DNA of 64,000 nt from contig NZ_FOLC01000021.1 in NCBI RefSeq assembly GCF_900112135.1, positions 1 to 64,000 on the forward strand, read 5' to 3'. Shown piece after piece: positions 24,031-33,031 of this stretch. Position 1 is the first letter of the stretch. The number at the start of each line of letters is the position of its first letter. The notes below the pieces were generated by a model. The model worked only from the letters and a program-made list of their open reading frames with translations, ran no database searches and was not told the origin of the DNA. Source of the DNA: Collimonas sp. OK412. Its GTDB lineage: Bacteria > Pseudomonadota > Gammaproteobacteria > Burkholderiales > Burkholderiaceae_D. Both the position numbers and the translations under genes were made by a program.

Positions 24031-26379
24031 TTATATCTTGCCCGCCAGGCTGACGCCTATGGTGCGCGGCGCGACCCGGTAGCCTTCCGATACCGATTGC
24101 ACGTTCGGACGCTGGATCACCTTGTCGCTGTTGGTTAAATTCTTGACAAACAAGGTCAGCTCCCAGCGGTCATAGGTGGCGCCGACGCTAGCATCGACGG
24201 TGCTGTAGGCCGGACGCTGGTAATCCGGGTCGGTAGCCACCAGGGTGCCGTGGCTGCTGCCGGTCCAGTGCGCGGCGGCGCGGGCGAAGCCGTAATAGTC
24301 GCCCGGCAGGTTGAAGGAGTACTGGCCGGTCAGGCTCACGTTGTATTTAGGCACGCCCTGGATCGGATCGCCGGCGTGCGCTTTCAGCGACGGCACGTCG
24401 GACGACAGGGTGGCCTTGGTGTAGCCGCCGGACAGGCCGAGCAAGATGTTGGAAGTCGGCTTGCCCTTGATCTCGAACTCGGCGCCGTAGCTCTTGGCCT
24501 TGCCGACATTGGTTTCATAATCGAAGCCGCAGCCCGGCAGCTGGATATCCTGCTGCAGGCCGTCCCACTGGATATAGAACACGGAAGCGTTGACCGACAG
24601 GCGGTTGCCCAGCAGGCGCGACTTGTTGCCCAGTTCATAGCTCCACAGCTTGTCGGACTTGAACGAAGTCGGCGCCTCGGTGATGCCGAGATTGGCGAAG
24701 TCGGAGGCGCACAGCGAGGCCGGGATCGGACGGGTATTGCCGCCCAGCCGGAATCCTTCGGTGGCCGAGGTGTACACGGTGTTGTTGGGATCGACTTCCC
24801 AGATCAGCGAAAACTTTGGCGTGAGCTTGGAAGAACTGCTGCTGACCGATGAACTGGTCGGGCCGCCGTTCCAGTAATCGTCGCCGTTGCGGCTCAGGCT
24901 GTCGGTGGCTTGCAGGTAACGCAGGCCGACGGTGCCGTGCAGGGTCGGCACGAAATAGTAATTGAGCTCGCCGAACACCGCTTTCTGCTCGGTGCGGTAG
25001 TGGCGCTCGCTGAAGTAGGAATTATCGTTCGGGAAAGCGATCCCGAGCTGGCCCGGATCGGCCGGATTGGCGCCGAACGCGGCGTAAGTGGCGTTCAGGC
25101 CGAAGATCGGCTCGTTGTCGGTGACATTGGTGTGCAGGTTGGCGTAATAGACGCCGCCCAGCCAGGTGAAAGGCGACACGTTCTGGTCATACGGCTTGGA
25201 GGCGACCCGGAATTCCTGCGAGAACTGCCGCACCTGGTTCTGCAGGTACACCGCCGACGGCAAGGCGCCGATCGCGGCCGCCAGGCCGGGCGGCGTGTCC
25301 GGCACCGCGGAACCGAGGTTGTTGACGGTGGTGCCGTCCTGGGTGCGGTTGAAGGTGCGCTGGTAAAAGCTGGAAACCGACACCAGGTCAGCCTTGCCCA
25401 TGTCGTAGTTGACGGTCAGGCTGGGCACCAGCAGGCGGTCGTTGCCCGGTTCGCGCACCAGCTTGCTGGTCTGGTTCTTGGGCAGGGCCAGGTAGGAGGC
25501 ATCGATATCCTTGGAATTGACTTCCTGGTAGAACACCGAGGGCGTGATGCTCAGGTTGCGGGTCGGCTGCCATTTCATGGCCAGTTTCACCACGCTTGAA
25601 TCCTGGGAGTTGATGCCGGAAGCGATCACATTGCCTGTGGTTGGCGATACCTGGTCGATATAGCCGCTTTCATGGCCGGTCTGGATGCCGATGCGCAGCG
25701 CCAGCTCGCCCGGGATCAGGGGCTGGTTGACGACGCCATTGACGGTGTAGTTGGTGCCGCCGCCCTTGGTCCCCGACACTTCGGAATAGACGCTGGCTTC
25801 GCGCTCCTTCAGGTTGGGCTGGTTGCTGATGAACTTGATGGTGCCGCCCATCGAACTGGCGCCATACAGCGTTCCCTGCGGGCCGCGCAGCACTTCGATG
25901 CGGTCGATGTCGAAGAACTTCGGTTCGGAACTGCCCATGCTGTACAGGTTGCGGGTGGTCATCGAAACGTCGTCGAGATAGACGCCGACGGTAGCTGAAC
26001 CGGCGGCCGAACTGATGCCGCGGATTTCGATATTGCTGAGGCCGGCGCCCGCGCCGCTGGCGCCGGAGAACGAGATATTCGGCATGGCCCGCGTGACGTC
26101 GGCAAAGTTGTTGATGTGGGCGGCTTGCAGTTCCTCGCCGCTGATCACCGAAATGCTGAGCGGCACCTTGCTGGCGTCTTCCTTGCGCTTTTGCGCCGTC
26201 ACCACCACCGCTTCAATCTGCTCGCTCTGCTTCGCCGATTTTTTCACTTCGGGCGCGGCGGCCGGATCGGCGCCGGCAGGCAGCTGTTGCGCGGCGGCCG
26301 TCGCTGTCGCCAGCAGCAAGGTGGAAGTTGCTGCGGCCGCAGCAATCGCGCAGGTCAGATTCGAGGAACCAGGTCTCAT
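24031..26379 (-). CDS. TonB-dependent outer-membrane receptor
   Basis: A 782-residue outer-membrane transporter driven by TonB. After the signal peptide (cleavage after TAAA, about residue 30) a TonB box-like IEAVVVTAQKR (about 54-64) precedes the plug domain, with DIDRIEVLRGPQGTLYGASS and GGTIKFISNQP as plug signatures. The 22-strand barrel fills the rest and ends in TIGVSLAGKI, an unusual non-aromatic final residue. The long VVVTAQKRKEDASKVP form is that of receptors for secondary metabolites, saccharides or vitamins, not classic siderophore FecA types, and there is no regulator or transporter next to it to indicate the ligand. The gene stands alone. Confidence 0.92.
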   Translation of the reverse strand: MRPGSSNLTCAIAAAAATSTLLLATATAAAQQLPAGADPAAAPEVKKSAKQSEQIEAVVVTAQKRKEDASKVPLSISVISGEELQAAHINNFADVTRAMPNISFSGASGAGAGLSNIEIRGISSAAGSATVGVYLDDVSMTTRNLYSMGSSEPKFFDIDRIEVLRGPQGTLYGASSMGGTIKFISNQPNLKEREASVYSEVSGTKGGGTNYTVNGVVNQPLIPGELALRIGIQTGHESGYIDQVSPTTGNVIASGINSQDSSVVKLAMKWQPTRNLSITPSVFYQEVNSKDIDASYLALPKNQTSKLVREPGNDRLLVPSLTVNYDMGKADLVSVSSFYQRTFNRTQDGTTVNNLGSAVPDTPPGLAAAIGALPSAVYLQNQVRQFSQEFRVASKPYDQNVSPFTWLGGVYYANLHTNVTDNEPIFGLNATYAAFGANPADPGQLGIAFPNDNSYFSERHYRTEQKAVFGELNYYFVPTLHGTVGLRYLQATDSLSRNGDDYWNGGPTSSSVSSSSSKLTPKFSLIWEVDPNNTVYTSATEGFRLGGNTRPIPASLCASDFANLGITEAPTSFKSDKLWSYELGNKSRLLGNRLSVNASVFYIQWDGLQQDIQLPGCGFDYETNVGKAKSYGAEFEIKGKPTSNILLGLSGGYTKATLSSDVPSLKAHAGDPIQGVPKYNVSLTGQYSFNLPGDYYGFARAAAHWTGSSHGTLVATDPDYQRPAYSTVDASVGATYDRWELTLFVKNLTNSDKVIQRPNVQSVSEGYRVAPRTIGVSLAGKI

Positions 26380-26643
26380 TGTTTTATAACCCTTATCGTA
26401 GACAGCAGTGAAAAATGCTGTTCAGCAATATTTGTGCCACACCACGTTTCCCGGCAACGCCGGGCATCGATACCAGCGGCAATCTTGCCGGGTCAAAACC
26501 GGGGCCGGTTCCTGTGCCACGTTCTGGTGCGGCCTGCACCAAGGCCAATACCGGGCCGCCGTTCTGCGATAGGCAATGGCGGCCCGCCAAATTGGGCTAC
26601 AATTTCCGGCTGGACCAACACCGCAACGACAGGAGCATTGACC

Positions 26644-27390
26644 ATGATTGTCTTGATTACCGGCGCAACCGCTGGCTTCGGCGCCGAAATGGCACGTAAA
26701 TTCACCAAGAACGGCCATCGGGTCATCGCTACCGGCCGCCGCAAGGACCGGCTCGACCAGCTGGCCGCTGAACTGGGCGCAGCCGTCCTGCCGATCGTCA
26801 TGGACGTCACCGACAAGGCTTCGATCAGCAGCGCGCTGGCGGCGCTGCCGCCGGATTGGCAGGAAATCGACGTGCTGGTCAACAACGCCGGCCTGGCGCT
26901 GGGCGTGGAATCGGCGCAGCAAGCCTCGCTGGAAGAATGGGAAACCATGATCGAAACCAATTGCAAGGGCCTGGTGACCATGACCCGCCTGGTATTGCCC
27001 GGCATGGTGGAACGCGGGCGCGGCACCGTCATCAACCTCGGCTCCATCGCCGGCGAATATCCCTATCCGGGCGGCAACGTGTATGGCGCTACCAAGGCTT
27101 TCGTCAAGCAGTTCACGCTGAACCTGCGCGCCGACCTGGTCGGCACCGGCGTGCGCGCAACCGATATCGCGCCGGGCTTGTGCGGCGGCACCGAATTCTC
27201 CAACGTGCGCTACCGCGGCAACGACGAAGCGGCCGCCAAGGTGTATGAAGGCACCCAGCCGCTGACGCCAGGCGATATCGCCGACACCGCCTACTGGGTC
27301 GCGACGCTGCCGCCCCACATCAACATCAACCGCATCGAAATGATGCCGACCTGCCAGGGTTTCGCCGGCATGAGCATCAAGCGCAACTGA
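26644..27390 (+). CDS. ydfG: NADP-dependent 3-hydroxy acid dehydrogenase (YdfG type SDR)
   Basis: A 248-residue short-chain dehydrogenase that in E. coli oxidises L-allo-threonine and serine and reduces malonic semialdehyde. The cofactor motif TGATAGFG (6-13), NNAG in LVNNAGLALG, and the catalytic Tyr and Lys in GGNVYGATKAFVKQF are visible. The matches VIATGRRKDRLDQL and NIN-IEMMP at the end are typical of YdfG and not general SDRs. ATG 26644 follows AGGAG by nine bases; an open frame extends far upstream without protein character. It precedes ybgC by 90 bases and may share the transcript. Confidence 0.95.
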   Translation: MIVLITGATAGFGAEMARKFTKNGHRVIATGRRKDRLDQLAAELGAAVLPIVMDVTDKASISSALAALPPDWQEIDVLVNNAGLALGVESAQQASLEEWETMIETNCKGLVTMTRLVLPGMVERGRGTVINLGSIAGEYPYPGGNVYGATKAFVKQFTLNLRADLVGTGVRATDIAPGLCGGTEFSNVRYRGNDEAAAKVYEGTQPLTPGDIADTAYWVATLPPHININRIEMMPTCQGFAGMSIKRN

Positions 27391-27480
27391 GCCGCAGGCC
27401 AAGCCGAAACGGCTGCAGCGCGCTTCCCGCCTGCAGCCCGTCCCTCCTGATTCCCCTCTACGACAGAAGCAAGCCAGACG

Positions 27481-27945
27481 ATGAGCAACCCGACCCCCGC
27501 CCCGCACCCAGACTTCAGCTGGCGCATCCGTGTCTATTACGAAGACACCGATACCGGCGGCGTAGTGTTTTATGCCAACTACCTGAAATTTTTCGAGCGC
27601 GCCCGCACCGAATGGCTGCGCGCCGCCGGCGTCGGCCAGCGCGCGCTGGAGCAGGCCGACGGCGTCATGTTTGTGGTCAAAAGCACCAGCGTCGACTATC
27701 ATGCGCCGGCCAAGCTGGACGACGAGCTGCAGCTGACCGTGGTGGTCGAGCGCATCGGCCGCGTAGTCGTCGACTTCATCCAGCAAGCCTGGCGCCTCGG
27801 CGAGGATGGACCAACCTTGCTGGCCACCGGCCGCATCAGCGTGGCCTGCGTAAACGCCGGCAGCTTCCGGCCGCAAGCCATTCCAAAGCAGGTGCTGCAC
27901 AAGATCAAGCCCGGCGCCGCTGATTCCGTGCCGGCAGCGGCATAA
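27481..27945 (+). CDS. ybgC: Tol-Pal associated acyl-CoA thioesterase
   Basis: A 154-residue cytosolic hot-dog thioesterase. The catalytic motif YYEDTDTGGVVFYANYLKFF (residues 19-38) has the nucleophilic Asp and the substrate Tyr, and the ERARTEWLRAAG helix follows. It hydrolyses short-chain acyl-CoA and is linked to phospholipid metabolism at the Tol-Pal complex. It is the first gene of the tol-pal run, ending 223 bases before tolQ. Confidence 0.95.
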   Translation: MSNPTPAPHPDFSWRIRVYYEDTDTGGVVFYANYLKFFERARTEWLRAAGVGQRALEQADGVMFVVKSTSVDYHAPAKLDDELQLTVVVERIGRVVVDFIQQAWRLGEDGPTLLATGRISVACVNAGSFRPQAIPKQVLHKIKPGAADSVPAAA

Positions 27946-28119
27946 AGCTTGCTTGAATGCACTCAGCCAAATAGTTCGCTGCGGCAACCCTTGAACCTTC
28001 CGGCGCCGGGCATGGTCTGAGCAACATTGCAATAAACCCGGGGCCAGCGATAACGTCCGGTAACAATTTCTTCATCAATTGCTAATTTTGCGGTAAGCAC
28101 TTTACGATTACAATTCACC

Positions 28120-28140
28120 GTTTAAGTCTTTTACTTAAAC
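28120..28140. promoter_or_regulatory. Inverted repeat upstream of tolQ
   Basis: GTTTAAGT, loop CTTTT, ACTTAAAC: a perfect eight-base inverted repeat centred about 40 bases before the tolQ start codon, in an AT-rich stretch. It could be an operator of tolQ or a small leader hairpin. Nothing further identifies the binding protein. Confidence 0.45.
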
Positions 28141-28168
28141 CTAAGACCATTCCTCAAGACCGCTATCC

Positions 28169-28870
28169 ATGAATGTCACCCAAGATCTTTCGTTTATTAC
28201 CCTCATCACCAATGCTTCAGTATTAGTACAGCTGGTCATGGCACTGCTGCTGGCAGTCTCCGTGATGAGCTGGACTTATATTTTCCGCAAGATGTTCGCG
28301 ATCCGCAGCGCCCGTTCGCAGACCGAGGAATTCGAACGCGCATTCTGGTCCGGCGGCAACCTCGCCACCCTGTACCAAGACGCCACCTCGAACCGCCGCA
28401 AGGGCGCAGGACAAACCGGCGCGCTGGAACGCATTTTCGAAGCCGGCATGGATGAGTTCAACAAGGTCAAGGCTTCGCTCGGCCACAAGGCCGCAGGCGA
28501 TTCCGCCGCCATGCTGGACGGCGCCCGGCGCGCCATGCGCGCGGCTTACCAGCGGGAAATGGATGCGCTGGAATCGCACCTGGCGTTCCTCGCCTCGGTC
28601 GGTTCGGTATCGCCGTATGTCGGCCTGTTCGGCACCGTGTGGGGCATCATGAATGCGTTCCGCGGCCTGGCAAACGTCCAGCAGGCAACGCTGGCGGCGG
28701 TCGCGCCCGGCATCGCCGAAGCCTTGATCGCCACTGCGATCGGCCTGTTCGCTGCGATTCCGGCGGTGGTTGCCTATAACCGTTTCTCGCATGATGTCGA
28801 TCGCCTGGCCATCCGCTTCGAGAGCTTCATCGAAGAATTCTCCAACATCTTGCAACGTCAGGCGCGCTAA
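28169..28870 (+). CDS. tolQ: Tol-Pal system protein TolQ
   Basis: A 233-residue inner-membrane protein with three transmembrane helices (about 18-40, 140-162, 175-197), part of the proton channel TolQ5R2 that energises TolA. The TM regions ASVGSVSPYVGLFGTVWGIM and ALIATAIGLFAAIPAVVAYNR carry the conserved Gly, Thr and Pro of the ExbB/TolQ/MotA fold. The protein matches family length (230). Its stop codon overlaps the tolR start as TAATG. Confidence 0.96.
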   Translation: MNVTQDLSFITLITNASVLVQLVMALLLAVSVMSWTYIFRKMFAIRSARSQTEEFERAFWSGGNLATLYQDATSNRRKGAGQTGALERIFEAGMDEFNKVKASLGHKAAGDSAAMLDGARRAMRAAYQREMDALESHLAFLASVGSVSPYVGLFGTVWGIMNAFRGLANVQQATLAAVAPGIAEALIATAIGLFAAIPAVVAYNRFSHDVDRLAIRFESFIEEFSNILQRQAR

Positions 28871-29304
28871 TGTCCGGCTCCTCATCCATGCGCGGCGGCC
28901 GCACCCGCAAATTCAAGGCGGACATCAACGTCGTTCCGTACATCGACGTGATGATGGTTTTGCTGGTGATTTTCATGGTATCGGCGCCGCTGACCAACCC
29001 GAGCGTGATCAATTTGCCGAATGCGGCGAAATCGGCGACGCCGCCGACCGAATACATCGAGATCACCCTCAAGCCCGGCGACCTGACCAGCATCCGCATC
29101 AACGGCCAGAAAAGCGGCACCAGCAAGGCCGAGAGCGTGTCCAGGAACGGCTTGAAGCAAAAGCTGCAGCTCCTGCATGCCGACAAACCCGACATGCCGG
29201 TGATGATTTCGGCCGACAAGGATATTAAATACGACGAAGTGATCAAGGTCATTTCGGAAGCCAAGATGCTTGGCATTAACCGCGTCGGACTGGCGACAAA
29301 GTGA
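28870..29304 (+). CDS. tolR: Tol-Pal system protein TolR
   Basis: A 144-residue protein with one inner-membrane helix and a periplasmic domain. The helix region INVVPYIDVMMVLLVIFMV contains the essential proton-carrying Asp in YIDVM. The C-terminal part has VMISADKDIKYDEVIKVI, typical of the ExbD/TolR family. Translation is coupled to tolQ (one-base overlap). The next gene starts ten bases after its stop. Confidence 0.96.
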   Translation: MSGSSSMRGGRTRKFKADINVVPYIDVMMVLLVIFMVSAPLTNPSVINLPNAAKSATPPTEYIEITLKPGDLTSIRINGQKSGTSKAESVSRNGLKQKLQLLHADKPDMPVMISADKDIKYDEVIKVISEAKMLGINRVGLATK

Positions 29305-29314
29305 CGATCTGGTT

Positions 29315-30241
29315 ATGACAGGCAACTCCCCGTATTCCGTACCAAAAGAACCCGGCAGCATACGCGCCATCTTGCTAGCAGCGGCGGTGCACGCCGCCCT
29401 GTTTGCCTTCCTCTGGTTCGGCATCCACTGGCAAAGCACGCAGCCGATAGCGGTCGAGGCTGAAATCTGGGATCCGCAGATCAAGGACGCCGCGCCGACG
29501 CCGCCGGAACCCGTGCCGCAGCCGACGCCACAGCCGAAGCCGGAACCGGTGATCCAGGAAACCACGCCGCCGAAGGTGGTGGCGCCGCCATTGCCGGACC
29601 CGGAAATCGCGCTGGAACAGGAAAAGAAACGCAAAGAACAGGAACGCAAGGACCTCCAGCGCCAGGAAGAACTGGAAAAGCAGAAGAAATTGCAAAAACA
29701 GCAAGCCGAGGATGAGCTCAAGGACAAGCTGAAGGCTGAAGCCGAGCAAAAAGCCGCCAAGGACAAGGCCGCGGCACAGGAAAAGCAGAAGCTGGATACT
29801 GCCAAAAAGGCTGAAGCCGATGCCAAGAAGAAGCAGGCAGCAACCGAGGCCGCCGCCGAAACCAAGCGTCGCAGCGATGAAATGAAGCGCATGCTGGGCC
29901 AGGCCGTGGGCAACGGCGCTGCCAACAGCACCGGCACCGCGGCTCAGTCGCAAGGGCCGCGCGGCGATCCCGGCTATGCGCAAAAGGTCGCCAGCAAGAT
30001 CAAGTCGAACATTATCTTTAATGTGCCCGAAGGGCTGGCTGGAAACCCGGCAGCGGAATTTGATGTCCAACTGCTACCGGACGGTTCGGTAGCAAGCGTA
30101 CGCCTCAGGAAACCGTCGGGGGTGTCCGGTTTCGACGAGGCGGTCAAACGAGCGATTGAGAAATCGGCGCCTTATCCAAAAGACAAAACGGGTTCTGTAC
30201 CGTCCAGCTTCATCGGAACCCATAAACCGAAAGATCAGTAA
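29315..30241 (+). CDS. tolA: Tol-Pal envelope protein TolA
   Basis: A 308-residue protein that links the TolQR motor to TolB-Pal. An N-terminal membrane helix (about 18-40, AILLAAAVHAALFAFLWFG) is followed by a Pro-rich patch (TPPEPVPQPTPQPKPEPV) and a long Lys/Glu/Ala coiled coil of about 110 residues (from QEKKRKEQERKDL to ETKRRSDEM). The C-terminal domain starts near GDPGYAQKVASKIKSN and contains LPDGSVASVRLRKPSG and SAPYPKD. ATG 29315 is used; a frame extending upstream overlaps tolR. A four-base gap separates it from tolB. Confidence 0.94.
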   Translation: MTGNSPYSVPKEPGSIRAILLAAAVHAALFAFLWFGIHWQSTQPIAVEAEIWDPQIKDAAPTPPEPVPQPTPQPKPEPVIQETTPPKVVAPPLPDPEIALEQEKKRKEQERKDLQRQEELEKQKKLQKQQAEDELKDKLKAEAEQKAAKDKAAAQEKQKLDTAKKAEADAKKKQAATEAAAETKRRSDEMKRMLGQAVGNGAANSTGTAAQSQGPRGDPGYAQKVASKIKSNIIFNVPEGLAGNPAAEFDVQLLPDGSVASVRLRKPSGVSGFDEAVKRAIEKSAPYPKDKTGSVPSSFIGTHKPKDQ

Positions 30242-30244
30242 GCC

Positions 30245-31528
30245 ATGAAAAACAAACTGCACCAGATATTCGCGGTCATCGGGCTAGCGCTTAGCGCGCT
30301 GGTATTCAGCGCTCCGGTGAATGCTCAATTGCGTATCGAAACCTCCGGCGTCGGCGCTACCCAGATTCCGATCGCGATTGCCGGTTTCAGCAACGAAGAC
30401 CTGGCGCCGCAACAGGTGACCGCCATCATCAAGGCCGACCTGGCGCGCAGCGGATTTTTCAAGATCATCGATACCGGCGACGTCATCTCCGAAGCGACCC
30501 AGGTCAACCTGGGCGACTGGAAAGCGCGCGGCGCCGACGCCTTGGTGGTCGGCAGCGTGCAGCGCCTGGCCGATGGCCGTTTCGATGTCCGCTATCGTCT
30601 GATGGACACCGTCAAATCGGCCCAGCTGTCGGCCCTGGCGATGGCCGCCGCGCCACAGTACACGCGGGTTACCGCCCACAAGATCGCCGACGACATCTAT
30701 GAAAAACTGATCGGTGCGCGCGGCGCCTTCGCTACCCGCATCGCCTACATCATCAAGGCCGGCAAGGAATACCGGCTGGAAGTCGCCGACTCCGACGGCG
30801 AAGGCACGCAGGTCGCGCTGCGCTCCAACGAACCGATCATTTCGCCGGCCTGGTCGCCGGACGGCACCAAGGTTGCGTATGTTTCGTTCGAAGCCAAGAA
30901 ACCGGTGGTCTATGTGCAGAACCTGATCACCAAGCAGCGCATCGTGGTGGCCAACTACAAGGGCAGCAATTCGGCGCCGTCGTGGTCGCCTGACGGCAGC
31001 AAGCTGGCGATCGCACTGGCGCGCGACGGCCTGACCCAGGTCTACGTGGTGAACTCCGACGGCGGCGGCTTGCGGCGCCTGACCCAGACCAACGGTATCG
31101 ACACCGAACCGCAATTCTCGGCCGACGGCCAGAACATCTATTTCACCAGCGACCGCAGCGGTGGCCCGCAAATCTACAAGATGAGCGCCAACGGCGGCGA
31201 CGCCCAGCGCGTGACCTTCGGCGGCACCTACAACATCAGCCCGCGCATTTCGCCCGACGGCAAGACGCTGGCTTATATTTCGCAGCGCGGCGGCCGCTTC
31301 CAGCTGTATGCGCTGGACCTGACCAACGGCCAGGAACAGCGCTTGTCGGATACGGTCAAGGATGAATCGCCGAGTTTTTCGCCGAACGGCAAATACATCA
31401 TGTACGCCACCGAATCGGGCCGCCGCGGCTCGCTGGCAGTGGTCTCGGTTGACGGCCGCGTAAAACAGCGCTTAACTATGCAAGCTGGCGACATACGGGA
31501 GCCTACTTGGGGTCCTTTCATGAAATAA
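30245..31528 (+). CDS. tolB: Tol-Pal system beta-propeller TolB
   Basis: A 427-residue periplasmic protein with signal peptide (cleaved after VNA, residue 27), an N-terminal domain with IPIAIAGFSNEDLAP, and a C-terminal six-bladed propeller. The blades show repeated motifs PAWSPDGTKVAYVS, PSWSPDGSKLAIAL, PQFSADGQNIYFTS, PRISPDGKTLAYIS and PSFSPNGKYIMYAT. It bridges TolA and Pal. Ends WGPFMK. Confidence 0.97.
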   Translation: MKNKLHQIFAVIGLALSALVFSAPVNAQLRIETSGVGATQIPIAIAGFSNEDLAPQQVTAIIKADLARSGFFKIIDTGDVISEATQVNLGDWKARGADALVVGSVQRLADGRFDVRYRLMDTVKSAQLSALAMAAAPQYTRVTAHKIADDIYEKLIGARGAFATRIAYIIKAGKEYRLEVADSDGEGTQVALRSNEPIISPAWSPDGTKVAYVSFEAKKPVVYVQNLITKQRIVVANYKGSNSAPSWSPDGSKLAIALARDGLTQVYVVNSDGGGLRRLTQTNGIDTEPQFSADGQNIYFTSDRSGGPQIYKMSANGGDAQRVTFGGTYNISPRISPDGKTLAYISQRGGRFQLYALDLTNGQEQRLSDTVKDESPSFSPNGKYIMYATESGRRGSLAVVSVDGRVKQRLTMQAGDIREPTWGPFMK

Positions 31529-31579
31529 TCACGTAGTTACTTTGAATCGACGTTCGTTTCCCACTCTGGAGAATTAAAA

Positions 31580-32098
31580 ATGCTAAATATCAGAAACTTT
31601 GCCCTCGTCATTGCCAGCGCCATCCTGCTGGCCGCTTGCTCGTCCCCTGTCAAGCTGGACGACAAGGCAGTCCCGGTCGTCGACAGCGGCGCTACCGGCG
31701 CTGATACCCGTTCCGTCAATACGGTTGACGCCGGCTCCAGCGATCCGCTGAACCAGCCAGGCGGCATCCTCTCCAAGCGCAGCATCTACTTTGACTTCGA
31801 CAGCTACATCGTCAAGGACGAGTTCAAGTCCGTGGTCGAAGCGCACGCCCAGTACCTGAACAGCCACAAGAACCGCAAGATCATCATCCAAGGCAATACC
31901 GATGACCGCGGCGGCCGCGAATACAACCTGGCGCTGGGACAAAAACGTGCCGAGGCAGTGCGCAAGGCATTGGTATTGCTGGGCGTATCGGATACCCAGG
32001 TCGAAGCAGTTTCGCTGGGCAAGGAAAAACCTAAGGCTCTCGGCAGCGACGAAGCGTCCTACGCTGAAAACCGCCGTTCCGACATCGTTTATCAATAA
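31580..32098 (+). CDS. pal: Peptidoglycan-associated lipoprotein
   Basis: A 172-residue outer-membrane lipoprotein. The lipobox LLAAC places the lipidated Cys at residue 20. A Ser/Thr/Gly linker leads to an OmpA-like peptidoglycan-binding domain (about 66-170) with IYFDFDSYIV, the diaminopimelate-binding GNTDDRGGREYNLALGQKRA and ENRRSDIVY. GGAG precedes the ATG. The stop overlaps the next gene start as TAATG. Confidence 0.97.
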   Translation: MLNIRNFALVIASAILLAACSSPVKLDDKAVPVVDSGATGADTRSVNTVDAGSSDPLNQPGGILSKRSIYFDFDSYIVKDEFKSVVEAHAQYLNSHKNRKIIIQGNTDDRGGREYNLALGQKRAEAVRKALVLLGVSDTQVEAVSLGKEKPKALGSDEASYAENRRSDIVYQ

Positions 32099-32847
32099 TG
32101 ATGCGGACGTTCTTCAAAGCCACGATGACTGCGGCCATGCTGGCCGCGGTTTTTTCCGCTCCGACCGCCCGCGCCGGGCTGTTTGACGACGATGAAGCAC
32201 GTCGGGCGATTTTGGATATACGCAGCAAGATCGATGCGGTGAATGCCAGGGTCGACACCAAGGCAGACAAGACCAGCTCCTTGAGCCTGTCCGACCAGAA
32301 TGAACACCTGAACCAGGAAATCGCCAAGCTGCGCGGACAGATCGAAGTCCTGACCAACGAGCTGGCCAATACCCAGCAGCGCCAGAAAGATTTCTACGTC
32401 GACCTCGATACCCGCTTGCGCAAGCTGGAGCCGCAAAAGGTCAGCGTCGACGGCCAGGAAGTCAGCATCGGCGCCAACGACCAGAAAGCCTACGATGCAG
32501 CGCTGGCGACCTTCAAGGCCGGCGACTATAAAACCGCGGCAACGGCGTTTTCGAATTTCATACGGTCCAGCCCCGATTCAGGCCTGGCGCCGTCAGCGCA
32601 GTACTGGCTGGGCAACGCCTATTACGCCCTGCGCGACTACAAGAATGCGATTGCGGCACAGCAAGTGGTTGTCACCAAATATGCCGACAATCCCAAGGCC
32701 GCCGATGCACTGTTGAATATCTCCAGCAGCTATACCGAGCTGAAGAACAAGCCACAGTCCAAGCGCGCACTGGAACAGCTGCTGTCGCAGTATCCGAACA
32801 CGCCGGCAGCCCAGACTGCAAAGGAACGGCTGTCCACGCTGAAGTGA
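32098..32847 (+). CDS. cpoB: Cell division coordinator CpoB (YbgF)
   Basis: A 249-residue periplasmic protein with a signal peptide (cleaved after ARA, about residue 26), a trimerising coiled coil (about 30-105, DEARRAILDIRSKIDAVNAR and LNQEIAKLRGQIEVLTNELA) and three TPR repeats (from KAYDAALATFKAGDYKTA to the end, for example SAQYWLGNAYYALRDYKNAI). It coordinates PBP1B synthesis with Tol-mediated constriction. It is translated from an ATG overlapping pal; a second ATG lies one codon later. Last gene of the operon; tRNA-Lys follows. Confidence 0.95.
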   Translation: MMRTFFKATMTAAMLAAVFSAPTARAGLFDDDEARRAILDIRSKIDAVNARVDTKADKTSSLSLSDQNEHLNQEIAKLRGQIEVLTNELANTQQRQKDFYVDLDTRLRKLEPQKVSVDGQEVSIGANDQKAYDAALATFKAGDYKTAATAFSNFIRSSPDSGLAPSAQYWLGNAYYALRDYKNAIAAQQVVVTKYADNPKAADALLNISSSYTELKNKPQSKRALEQLLSQYPNTPAAQTAKERLSTLK

Positions 32848-32881
32848 GCGGCAAAATTTAATTTTGTGGATTGTGCAAATA

Positions 32882-32917
32882 AAAGTGCATATGGGTTTGA
32901 CAGCTCATATGCACTTT
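32882..32917. repeat. Perfect 12-bp inverted repeat flanking a -35 element
   Basis: AAAGTGCATATG and CATATGCACTTT are separated by 12 bases that contain the TTGACA of the tRNA-Lys promoter. The left arm lies upstream of the -35 and the right arm in the -35/-10 spacer. It begins 34 bases after the cpoB stop. It may be an operator or a hairpin in read-through RNA; there is no T-tract after it. Confidence 0.7.
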
Positions 32918-32926
32918 ACATATAAT
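32897..32926 (+). promoter_or_regulatory. Sigma-70 promoter of tRNA-Lys
   Basis: A consensus TTGACA (32897-32902) and a consensus TATAAT (32921-32926) are 18 bases apart, giving a start a few bases before the tRNA gene at 32938. Two perfect hexamers are a strong sign of a highly expressed stable RNA promoter. Confidence 0.85.
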
Positions 32927-32937
32927 AGCGGTCTTTC

Positions 32938-33013
32938 GGGTCGTTAGCTCAGCTGGTAGAGCAGCGGACTTTTAATCCGTTGGTCGCAGGTTCGAATCCC
33001 GCACGGCCTACCA
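32938..33013 (+). tRNA. tRNA-Lys (anticodon TTT)
   Basis: A 76-base cloverleaf with encoded CCA: acceptor GGGTCGT/ACGGCCT, D arm GCTC..GAGC, anticodon arm GCGGA-CTTTTAA-TCCGT, and T loop TTCGAAT. The anticodon TTT reads Lys codons AAA/AAG. Unusual points are a G1-T72 and T4-G69 wobble in the acceptor stem and an A51 x C63 mismatch in the T stem (GCAGG against CCCGC); the departures from the common Lys sequence lie in the 3' strand only (see findings). It is probably functional. It lies directly after the tol-pal operon. Confidence 0.9.
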
Positions 33014-33031
33014 CGAATAAGCAGTACAGAT

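Noticed and set aside
26422-28032. 536-codon open frame antisense to ydfG and ybgC
   Set aside because: Two well-defined genes are on the other strand, and the long frame is a by-product of high GC content.
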